From Liolophura sinensis (lineage: Eukaryota > Mollusca > Polyplacophora > Chitonida > Chitonidae): 64,000 nucleotides of DNA. The translations under genes were made by a program, and so were the position numbers. The notes below the pieces were generated by a model. That model had not been told where the DNA came from, did not search any database, and worked only from the letters and a program-made list of their open reading frames with translations. The DNA lies in NCBI RefSeq assembly GCF_032854445.1, contig NC_088300.1:27511608-27575607 (forward strand). Reading direction: 5' to 3'. Positions 36,220 through 40,981 of the stretch are shown here, one piece after another (within the stretch, counting starts at the first letter, position 1; each line of letters starts with the position of its first letter).

Positions 36220-36285
36220 CGACAGAACGATACAAATCTCACCACTGAATTGTAAGAAGAACCATATCATGAAAAATCGCGCCAT
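8844..36285 (-). CDS. Cadherin gene A: giant EC-only transmembrane cadherin, complete, 28 coding exons
   Basis: Joining 28 exons gives 11,100 coding bases (3699 residues plus stop) with matching phase at every junction. The product is a single-pass adhesion protein: signal peptide (about residues 1-14), 32 EC repeats with LDRE, DxD and DxNDNxP calcium motifs (about 15-3390), a ferredoxin-like membrane-adjacent domain (about 3390-3517), a transmembrane helix (about 3545-3569) and a basic-start cytoplasmic tail. No EGF or laminin-G domains are seen, which argues against Fat, and no beta-catenin-binding tail is recognised. Overall the shape is nearest to cadherin-23 or Dachsous (27 ECs each), but longer. 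All introns are GT-AG except the last, which has a GC donor. Repeat-rich cadherins usually work in calcium-dependent adhesion at the cell surface; the partner is not predictable here. Gene B, upstream on the same strand, is a tandem paralogue. The orthologue name is uncertain. Confidence 0.9.
9331..9433 (-). CDS. Gene A exon 27: cytoplasmic tail, part 2
   Basis: Encodes IKAMNYNSDVLRRDKPVYGT, then ARDFDGMAIDP. The IDP start of the shared tail module is kept in gene B (IKVDP). The intron after it has a GC donor (CAG then GCAAGT). Confidence 0.84.
9938..9990 (+). mobile_element. SINE 3' tail fragment
   Basis: ATAAGTGAAAAGTTGTTGAG, then ACGGCTTTAAACAACAATCC resembles the family A/C tail. Gene A intron 26. 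Confidence 0.5.
10150..10276 (-). CDS. Gene A exon 26: cytoplasmic tail, part 1
   Basis: Encodes PITPVKPMTRGADEAMG, then SRDQFNNTEFIFDLR. No recognised domain. It has no clear counterpart in gene B, which uses two shorter, unrelated exons. Confidence 0.82.
10690..10790 (+). repeat. Dispersed repeat family D, copy 1
   Basis: AACTGAGGTAACTTGACAAG, GGCCGTATTTCACCC, then TTTGCCAACTATCACACTGT. The inverted partner is at 27090-27180. Confidence 0.65.
10860..11037 (-). CDS. Gene A exon 25: stalk and transmembrane helix
   Basis: Encodes WSAYGIEQVTSYD, a hydrophobic run starting GIAVIVCSVVGF with six leucines, then the stop-transfer sequence CCSKRRKR. The WxAYGI stalk motif is shared with gene B. 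Donor GTAGGC, phase 2. Confidence 0.9.
11444..11595 (-). CDS. Gene A exon 24: membrane-adjacent domain, second half
   Basis: Encodes DKPVTVHTYVLSDNSTNSVD, then VTKSILSSTNALSLVSD. It matches gene B (VTLHVYILADNSTESVNSF) in phase and position. Ends in phase 1. Confidence 0.86.
11966..12092 (-). mobile_element. SINE family A, 3' part
   Basis: Reverse copy: ATTTATTTATTCGATTG, AGGAATATTTCATACGACGG and AGATTGCTGGCAGACC. Gene A intron 23. Confidence 0.7.
12169..12499 (-). CDS. Gene A exon 23: EC32 end and membrane-adjacent domain, first half
   Basis: After VYIMSQDNGATTRTSVNNLA comes a non-cadherin segment: a strand (AISFVLS), a helix-like stretch (KTYFHAVQQNFVNDLALVY), a strand (VVRVWCVEE) and a loop ending SGRRRLLATG. 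With exon 24 it fits a beta-alpha-beta-beta-alpha ferredoxin-like fold, as known next to the membrane in protocadherin-15-type cadherins. The fold assignment is inferred from pattern only. Confidence 0.87.
12952..14180 (-). CDS. Gene A exon 22: EC28 end to EC32 start
   Basis: A 1229-base exon, the same length as in gene B. Linkers: DRNDNSPV, DVNDNTPVF, DLNDQVPEF and DENDNNPVF. EC32 starts with a degenerate VAYNGLCTNQ in place of a PEN motif. Confidence 0.92.
14822..15492 (-). CDS. Gene A exon 21: EC26 end, EC27, EC28 part
   Basis: Encodes WASLDYDTAPRSYTLGILAQ, DVNDETPTF, DENIAGSSSV, DLNDNKPVF, SEDIDLSVSI and SFDRETTSK. It ends in phase 2 at GTGAGT. Confidence 0.9.
15892..17843 (-). CDS. Gene A exon 20: EC20 to start of EC26
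   Basis: A 1952-base exon. Linkers in order: DFNDNAPTC, DINEHTPDF, DVNDNPPVC, PVNEHDPQF, DVNDNYPIF and PVNEFTPTF. The alternation of NDN-type and VNE-type linkers is clearest here. Confidence 0.92.
18250..18372 (-). CDS. Gene A exon 19: EC19/EC20 linker
   Basis: Encodes DENDNDPQFCCSPYSVSVGE and then YQMVASDQDTTLA. It is 123 bases, as in gene B, where CCSPYS is also kept. Confidence 0.87.
18956..21043 (-). CDS. Gene A exon 18: EC13 end to EC19
   Basis: A 2088-base exon holding the rest of EC13, EC14-EC18 and most of EC19. Linkers seen: SENDNSPIF, DVNDNSPEC, DVNEHDPAF, DVNDNSPVF, YNDFPPVF and DVNDVAPVC. EC15 and EC16 have no counterpart in gene B. Symmetric phase 1-1. Confidence 0.92.
21475..21590 (-). 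CDS. Gene A exon 17: EC13, first part
   Basis: Encodes GSVSETDAGGASVIVTVTAI, then DLDD and NGVVTYSII. No counterpart exists in gene B. Confidence 0.86.
21752..21945 (+). mobile_element. SINE family C copy
   Basis: CACACGTGAAAAAGTTTGTTA, CTTGCCAAAGGTCGGTGGTT, AAGTGAAAAAATTATTGCGT and an AATAAATAAATG tail. Gene A intron 16. Confidence 0.6.
22034..22349 (-). CDS. Gene A exon 16: EC12
   Basis: Encodes YSVDIVEDTAVGGSV, SLDRESVGSYILLVKASDGS, DVNDNAPIF and STNAY. Gene B keeps the start of this repeat (YSIDILED) but continues with EC14-like sequence. Confidence 0.89.
22838..22904. repeat. Two-copy tandem repeat in gene A intron 15
   Basis: Two copies of TGTTTCC, a T run, and GTCCATGTCTTG, about 30 bases each. 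Confidence 0.7.
23175..23939 (-). CDS. Gene A exon 15: EC9 end, EC10, EC11
   Basis: Encodes ALDYESSTSYTLSITAEDDG, EC10 (LESVSIGQLV, YLDRETTASYELVIQA, DVNDNTPSC) and EC11 (LAEDASVNDV, FACTDAD, SPVNEGAPVY). The length of 765 bases equals that of the gene B exon. The donor is GTACCG, a weak site. Confidence 0.89.
24128..24168. repeat. A-rich simple repeat
   Basis: Poly-A with (AAAC)n. No other feature here. Confidence 0.8.
24295..24444 (-). CDS. Gene A exon 14: EC9 middle
   Basis: Encodes LIASLSCTDPDDGALGTLTY and HFAVDSTGEVTLT. The Cys in SCTDPDD pairs by pattern with APTC in exon 13. Confidence 0.87.
25016..25112 (-). CDS. Gene A exon 13: EC8/EC9 linker
   Basis: Encodes GTGTVTVSVTDVNDNAPTCS and then FRTLTNAENT. 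It begins in phase 0 after a TAG acceptor and ends in phase 1. Confidence 0.86.
26062..26207 (-). CDS. Gene A exon 12: EC8 middle
   Basis: Encodes SQSGSANFQVDTATGKIVLV, KELDYEAL and TVTATDGEGLQ. It is 146 bases, identical in length to the gene B counterpart. Confidence 0.87.
26598..26846 (-). CDS. Gene A exon 11: EC7 end, EC8 start
   Basis: Encodes AVDYESGTTTYFLVVEVSDG, the VNE-type linker DPVNEDAPAF, and WAEDTPTTTAL. It is 249 bases, exactly as in its gene B counterpart (62020-62268). Confidence 0.88.
26915..27005 (-). mobile_element. SINE family C fragment
   Basis: GTCCTTTGGCAAGTTACTGA, then CGAACTTTCTCACGTG and CACCATACTGGCC. Gene A intron 10. Confidence 0.5.
27090..27285 (-). repeat. 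Dispersed repeat family D, copy 2, with internal duplication
   Basis: The reverse complement of the 10690 copy lies at 27090-27180. It is followed by two tandem copies of a unit of about 60 bases starting TTTATTCTAACTGTTCA at 27173-27282. A related piece lies near 12595-12660. Confidence 0.65.
27563..27683 (-). CDS. Gene A exon 10: EC7 middle
   Basis: Encodes VQNLSCSDPDTSDTLSYTI, then SGNTDGAFLV and GVVQLNN. Short exon, phase 0 in and phase 1 out. Confidence 0.87.
28098..28345 (-). CDS. Gene A exon 9: EC6 end, EC7 start
   Basis: Encodes GDSGNNFYLNAASGVIKL, DVNDNSPSCSS and GEDLPTGSS. The SPSC cysteine pairs by pattern with LSCSD in exon 10. Confidence 0.88.
28550..28646 (-). CDS. Gene A exon 8: EC6 start
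   Basis: Encodes IPESSSLGAVVTTITATDDD and then GTITYSIL. At 97 bases it joins exon 7 in phase 0 and exon 9 in phase 1. Confidence 0.87.
28961..29505 (-). CDS. Gene A exon 7: EC4 end and EC5
   Basis: Encodes FRINSVSGVV, LDANDNTPAF, all of EC5 (LNEDEPISTSV, ALTATDND) and the non-canonical linker TNDYDPVF. Confidence 0.88.
29939..30190 (+). mobile_element. SINE family A, nearly full-length
   Basis: The clearest copy: A-box region GGTTAGCGCGCTAGCGC, B box GTTCAAGTCC near 30001, the family body and an AAAT tail. Possible degenerate target-site duplication ATTTCCCCATAC / ATTTCACCATGC (10 of 12). Lies in gene A intron 6. Confidence 0.85.
30255..30438 (-). CDS. Gene A exon 6: EC3/EC4 linker, EC4 start
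   Basis: Encodes SSENDASPAW, a departure from the DxNDNxP linker, then VQEDVTVGSPIVTISATDAD and GTLTYSI. Phase 0 in, phase 1 out, donor GTGGGT. Confidence 0.85.
30840..31090 (-). CDS. Gene A exon 5: EC3 body
   Basis: Encodes TVTCTDPDLSPGNGDITYAI, PIDYEAL and GTDGGTVPKIGTATVIIQ. It carries the Cys of the CTDPD motif, but EC3 lacks the partner Cys seen in other odd-numbered ECs. Confidence 0.87.
31541..31783 (-). CDS. Gene A exon 4: EC2 rest, EC3 start
   Basis: Encodes FQIDSSSGTV, KLDRDEAG, the linker DDINDNTPTF and LENTASG. It is a symmetric phase 1-1 exon of 243 bases, so skipping it would keep the frame. Confidence 0.88.
32110..32365 (-). mobile_element. SINE family A, nearly full-length
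   Basis: Reverse copy from TTTACGCCGTACTCAAGAAT to the head complement CATGGAGGCCCC. Immediately followed by a second reverse copy and then the minisatellite. Confidence 0.82.
32412..32590 (-). mobile_element. SINE family A, 5'-truncated
   Basis: Reverse copy with a 14-base G run inside (near 32486). Ends at GCCAGCATGAG, just before the minisatellite. Confidence 0.8.
32640..33827. repeat. 29-bp minisatellite, about 40 copies, seeded by the gene A exon 3 donor
   Basis: On the minus strand the unit is CATATGCCCTGTC(A/C)G followed by GTAAGATTRTACAG. The unit at 33799-33827 is the true junction: the last 15 bases of exon 3 plus the first 14 of intron 3. Later units carry GTAAGA, GTAAAA or GTGAAA after the same G. 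Some units have short insertions (around 33527 and 33610). The array lies in intron 3, downstream of the donor. Confidence 0.93.
33813..34009 (-). CDS. Gene A exon 3: EC1 end, EC2 start
   Basis: Contains the linker DVNDENP and the start of EC2 (VTIDEEQAVGTPV, NVSDADAGD). Its donor junction, CCTGTCAG then GTAAGA, is the first unit of the 29-bp minisatellite that fills the following intron. Confidence 0.88.
34428..34665 (-). CDS. Gene A exon 2: EC1, first part
   Basis: Follows the signal exon in phase and encodes the N-terminal EC repeat (KAENIGVGSVVYTV, then ALDYETTTQFVLVIE). The usual PEN start is replaced by KAEN. It ends in phase 2 at a GTGAGT donor. Confidence 0.85.
35195..35392 (+). mobile_element. 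SINE family C copy
   Basis: ACTTGCCAAAGGTTGGTGGT, TAACAATTCTTGAGTATGAC and a TAATAAATAAATT tail. Gene A intron 1. Confidence 0.6.
35689..35892 (+). mobile_element. SINE family A with 14-bp target-site duplication
   Basis: Starts GGGGCCTCCCTGGCCG with an internally shortened head (poly-G run), then the family body (CCATAATGCTGGCCGCCGTC, TACGGCGTAAAACACCAATC) and an AAAT tail. Flanks ACAACCGAAACAAC (35675-35688) and ACAACCAAAACAAC (35893-35906) agree at 13 of 14 bases. Confidence 0.85.
36142..36216. repeat. (TA)n microsatellite in gene A intron 1
   Basis: About 37 uninterrupted TA dinucleotides, beginning about 26 bases past the exon 1 donor. Confidence 0.97.
36243..36285 (-). CDS. Gene A exon 1: signal peptide
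   Basis: Reads MARFFMIWFFLQFS and then a split codon that makes Ala with exon 2 (mature start near DAQVTFTS). It is hydrophobic and typical of a secretory signal. Donor GTGAGA, phase 1. An in-frame upstream Met at 36339 has a better -3 base (A) and would add 18 residues before the hydrophobic core, so the exact start is unresolved. Confidence 0.75.
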
Positions 36286-36339
36286 AAATTTGACCCTTAA
36301 TTCCCCCGAACGTCCAAGCAAAGTTCTGTTTGGCGTCAT

Positions 36340-38200
36340 CTTCCGCCCACGAAGCGCCTCACATACAGTATGAGCTTTGCTCTGAAACGATCCGAATTCC
36401 TCTCATTACGGTACCTCAACAGAAATCTGACTTGCTATGAACGTACGGGAGTTTTGACGAGCCAAAGTTCAGTAATATACACCGGTACCGGTACACGACC
36501 CCAGGTAATTTACTCGGTATTATATGGCCCTTATTCACGGTAATCGTCCACACTTGATACCTAGTGCAGCGTTTCATGCGCCTCTACAGTTGGCCTTTGT
36601 GGCTCTGATGATTTCATTGTATATAGTCGTGTGAGAATGCGTCCGTTACGCGTCTGAAGTTCATAAGGTGTCATTCAAAGACAGATTGGCACCGCAAGCA
36701 TAATAGACGATACTAGCCACAAGTTGATTTGTGAAGGATATATACACTACTCGTACTGTATGCCGGGGTTTATTACTCGGTTGTAGAAGAAAAACACTGA
36801 GTTGACATTAAAAGGGTTTCCGCCTCAAGTGGGTATAGTCATTCACTCGTCAGTAACACGATTATTAATATATATTGAACTGTTGTGAGAGACTACTTAT
36901 TAAGCTATAAGAGCTGTCAGTTGATATTGAGAGAAGTATTGTCAAACAGGATCTTCCAGGTACTTTATTTGATTGAAATGTGTTAATTTCAAATTCTAAC
37001 CTTTAAAACTTGGTAGACAGCCAAATCTGTTATGAAAACTATTTTCAAGGGTACACGAACATCTTCGAAATTATACAATTATTTTCTGGATATTATTTCC
37101 ATTTAAACCCTTGGAAATATTTTGGAAGATGTCTTTCAACATAGAGTCGACATTTAAATTTTATAAAAATCTATAAAAATTTATAACACAGGTTTACTAC
37201 CATGTCTATATAATTATCACAAATACTTTATGCATATCATCACTAAATGTCACATATACGCTGTCATATAACAGCCGTCTGTTTAATGGGTGAAGAAAAT
37301 CGCACTAGCTAATGGTTATCTATACTGCCTTGTTGTTAACTAGAACTGAGGTTTGTTACGTATTTGTTTATTTATTGTATTCTCGCTAAAATTTGGGTGT
37401 AGACAGACAGTGGTATTTATTGAATCAATGGCGTAAGCGTTCTAGCTAGCTAGCCTATCGATCGGTAGTAGAAGCCTTCCAAATGCTTTGTCATAATTTT
37501 TAAAAATTTAGCTGATAGTCAGTCAGACTATTTATAGTTTTAGCTATGGCCATACAGTTGTACAGTGTAATTGAAGTTTGGATGCTACATTTCATTCATG
37601 GGAGACAACGAGATTGGTTCGTGGTCCCATATTCTGATAACTCTAAAACCCTAAGGTTGGTATTTGAAACTGTGGACTGGTGTAATCCGCTGTGGGGTGA
37701 TTCAAGGCCTTTACTATGAGGACTGTTATTTTGTCGACATACCTCAAGTATGTATATATCACTGGGTTGTTTGCCTGAGAATTACATTGCTAGTAGCAAT
37801 AACCATGTGCTTACTTTCGAGTCCCAGTAATTAACCGTTTGACCACCTCATAAATGTTGTCTTAAGATATTTCCAAAATCATATTAAGGCTTCTCAGCAT
37901 TCAATACTGAGTGAACATGCATAGGCAATATAGTGGACGTCATTTTCACCATATTACCATGCCATAGGAGATATCATATATCAGAGAGAATGGCAGGCAG
38001 AGAAGTATCCTTGTGTTGTGTGAAACTACTTTAAAGTAGACTGCATTTAGAAAAAAGCTTTCATGGTGGTGATTTACAAATACGATGTATATGCTGTGAA
38101 TGATGTACAGGGACAGTGTCAACAAAGTATGCACACATCAAACTTTCTACAGATATACACATTAATTTTCATTGATACGACACTGATAAGAATTTTTAGT
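36340..38200. other. Gene A upstream flank, no gene seen
   Basis: Should contain the gene A promoter and 5' UTR on the minus strand, but I see no convincing TATA or initiator element and no coding potential. AT-rich. Confidence 0.5.
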
Positions 38201-38227
38201 TATAACTTTATGTATAACACATAGTGA

Positions 38228-38458
38228 CTTGCAGGACAACATGTTTTGTGGAGTAGGATGTCCACGAGGGAAGGCAGGCTTTCCTGGCTGAGTTCGACCG
38301 GGCGCATCAGGGGCGATAACCCTTGGGAGTCCTCAAAGATCGCGGACTGGCTTATGTCAATCGGTATTGAAGAACATTGCATAAATCTGTGCATTTTTGA
38401 GATCACGCAGTGGATATCAGAGCATAGACCTAAGTTCCGTACAGGCTATCCAACATGA
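38228..38458 (+). pseudogene. Possible SAM-domain-like fragment on the plus strand
   Basis: An open frame after a TTGCAG acceptor-like site contains PWESSKIADWLMSIGIEEHC, which resembles the N-terminal half of a SAM domain (W...V..WL..IG...Y). It stops at TGA 38456-38458. There is no recognisable C-terminal half and no clean donor before the stop. It could be chance. Confidence 0.22.
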
Positions 38459-38995
38459 CCCAACTTTTGATGACTCTGCAGCAAGTTGAATGCTGTTGAG
38501 GTAAGTTGAGTGTCCCGTACACACTACACATAGATGGGTCAACATTGTTCATCAATGTTGACGTGAGTTTAACAATGTTGAGCTGTGTGTTTTTTTTTTG
38601 ATAAATTTTGAGGAAATCTCCATATTTTCTCTCCAGTGCATGAGACACAATGGCCAGAAGCCAGAAGAATCATGTCGTTAGTTTATGAGCTGCACTTAGT
38701 GCCATGGCTGTTCAGCGTAGAAGACGTCTCATCATGAGACAAGTTTCTCTCTTTTTTCGCCATTTTGCCCAGGTCATGTGCTTTATGGCGGTCACGTTAT
38801 TTTTACACGCCCGCTGATTGGTTACTTTCACTCAACGTGTTGACAAAAAATACACATGCACATTTCCGATTCAACCTGGTTGGATAGTGTTGAGTGTTGT
38901 TGAACGAAGAAAGGAGCCCGTCCAGACTACTCAACATGTCTCAACTTGTTCACTCAACTTTAAGTTGACTCTTGTTGAGTTAACAAAATGATGTT
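38448..38995. mobile_element. MITE-like element with degenerate inverted ends
   Basis: Both ends are dense in GTTGAG and CTCAAC. The left end (TTGAGTGTCCCGTACACAC) faces a right-end complement with TTGAGTAGTCTGGACGGGC. There is no internal ORF. It may be a non-autonomous DNA transposon; target-site duplication not identified. Confidence 0.35.
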
Positions 38996-39370
38996 GAATA
39001 GTCTCAAAGCGGCTTTACTGTACATGTGAACTATACAAAAAGTGAACTTCAAAATCTGTATTTTAAAAATACGGTAGGCTTTTATTGGACAGTCGTCTTT
39101 ACATTGTTAACAATTCTCTATGTATGGGCAGAGCCGACAATATTTGGGGAAACATTTGTCAAGCTTAAATCCAGCGATATAACAAAAGAAGTTCCCACTT
39201 GTATGGGGCTGTTTCCACAAAGCTGTCATGACTGACATTGCGTTTCTCAATTACTAAGGTGACATACGTCTTAACTATATTTTTACGAGCTACAGATACT
39301 GATTATCTCAACTGTCATCATAGATTGGCCACTTTGCAGTTTGGTGAAGCGGCATGAACTAACTCATTGA

Positions 39371-39598
39371 ATGATGAAGGTCCATGCTTCTGTGGAAATT
39401 TTAGTTTTGGTTTTATCAATTTTAAGCGCTACATGTTTCTGCGGCCATGACCTCTTCATAGCAGATTCCTTCTCTTCCGTACATACTAATGCAAATTTCA
39501 CGTGCCAAGAACATGTTTTCAGCAGAAGGAATAAAATGGTGGAACTGTCAGTTTTGTGGGAGTATACTGTGACTTGGTGTCAGCATTTCAATGATTAG
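39371..39598 (+). CDS. Hypothetical small secreted peptide (75 residues), weak
   Basis: The frame begins with a classic signal-peptide profile (MMKVHASVEILVLVLSILSA, then TCFCG) followed by about 50 residues with two further cysteines (FTCQE, WCQH). The second ATG has A at -3. There are no homologues I know and no clear promoter, and the frame abuts a degenerate repeat, so chance is quite possible. Confidence 0.2.
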   Translation: MMKVHASVEILVLVLSILSATCFCGHDLFIADSFSSVHTNANFTCQEHVFSRRNKMVELSVLWEYTVTWCQHFND

Positions 39599-39990
39599 TG
39601 TCAGTGTACCAAGGTTTGGCGTGAGTGTGCCATGGCTATGTGTTTGTATACCATGCCTGTTGAATTGGATTGGAGTTGTAGTATGTTGTACTCAAGAAAA
39701 TTTTGTTTATATGAAAGTGGACTCATTTATGGCGGAAGGAACCAGGCAGAGTCCTGGGGAAACCCACCAACATCCGTAAGGTGCTGGTAAACCTTCCCAT
39801 GTACATTCAATGCCAGTAGAACATGGCATAGTGTCAGTTTACCACAACTATGTCAGTGTACCATGATTTGGTATTGGTATACCATGCCTTTGCCATTTCT
39901 TTGTTTCAATGTACCACGGTTCGGTGTTGAGATACCATGACTAGTTGCGTATGCCGTGCTTCAGTGTCACTATATCATTCCATCTTTATC
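39598..39990. repeat. Degenerate short tandem repeat around GTACCATG
   Basis: Repeats of AGTGTACCATGGTTTGGTG-like units of about 16-20 bases, interrupted by a reverse SINE family A copy at 39655-39815. Confidence 0.6.
39655..39815 (-). mobile_element. SINE family A, diverged 3' part
   Basis: Reverse copy with TACTCAAGAAAATTTTG, GGCAGAGTCCTGGGGAAACC and AACATCCGTAAGG. Sits inside a degenerate tandem repeat tract. Confidence 0.65.
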
Positions 39991-40309
39991 TTTTCCGGAT
40001 GATGCAGAATGTGACTGACTCAAATCCAAAAATCGTAAGCTAAGTTTGGCTTGCTGTCAAAGCACAAAGTACAGTTCCGTTCACTGCGACAATTTGATCT
40101 TTATCAATTGTAAATGCTGAGATCATATGAAGTCAAAATTAATGAAAGATTAAAGGAAACACGTTTTTGTAATGCAAACCTCTGACAAGTTGAAGACATC
40201 ACTCTTGAAAAGACCATGTTCCAGATTACTAAATGGAAGAGAACACATCTGTATATCTGAAAGCTAAGCTGAGTAGAATGAAACAGATCTCAGATCTAAT
40301 CACAATAAA

Positions 40310-40600
40310 TAGCTATAGTAATGCTGCCTACATACCAAATTTGAAACCGTAAGATTACATCGATGTATCCTATTTTATACTACTGTCCAACTTGTCTTCA
40401 TATATAGTAAGCCTACATGGCAAATGTGAAAGGGTATGACATTTTGAACTTGTTTCCACAACATAAATGTATACTGTCTTAAGACATGGTAAGCCTGTGC
40501 AACAAGTTTGAAAGACTAGGCTTTTTCATCTTGTGGCTGCTGCATAGATGTACCCTATTTTACATTACGAGACAGTAAGCCAACATAACAAATCTGAATA
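40310..40600. repeat. Degenerate tandem repeat, unit about 90-100 bases
   Basis: About three diverged copies sharing GTAAGCC, CAAATGTGAAAG and ATAAATGTATCCTATTTTA-like blocks. Lies in the gene B 3' flank. Confidence 0.45.
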
Positions 40601-40817
40601 CCCTTCCTGAAAGGGTAATAGCGTTAGCCTTGCCTACACTAAAATGTAACCACATAATCCCTGTAAAATAATATGAGCGGAGAGAGCGGAAAACAAGTCG
40701 GAGACAGAGAGACAACACATTTATCTAGGCCAACATGATGTACAGTTCATTTTTTAATAACAATTACTTCTGAACAGGCCAAATTCTTTTGGTGTTAAAA
40801 TAAGGTAGCTGTTAAAT

Positions 40818-40981
40818 TTAAAAGTTTTCTGTTGTATCTTCTTGGTTAAATCTATCAGCATTGCTATTATCTTTGCCCTGAAAAATTGAAAGTGATTCTA
40901 GGTTGAAAGGTATTCCATCTGGTGTTGACAGCCAGTGCAGTTGTTGGGTGCTGTTGTCGTATTGAAACAGGTTACCGGTCA
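40818..40981 (-). CDS. Gene B last exon: cytoplasmic C-terminus
   Basis: Encodes VTGNLFQYDNSTQQLHWLST, then PDGIPFNLESLSIFQG and ...EDTTENF, ending in TAA at 40820-40818. The xTGxxxxYxxxTxxxxW spacing is shared with gene A exon 28; the remainder is unrelated. Confidence 0.82.
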
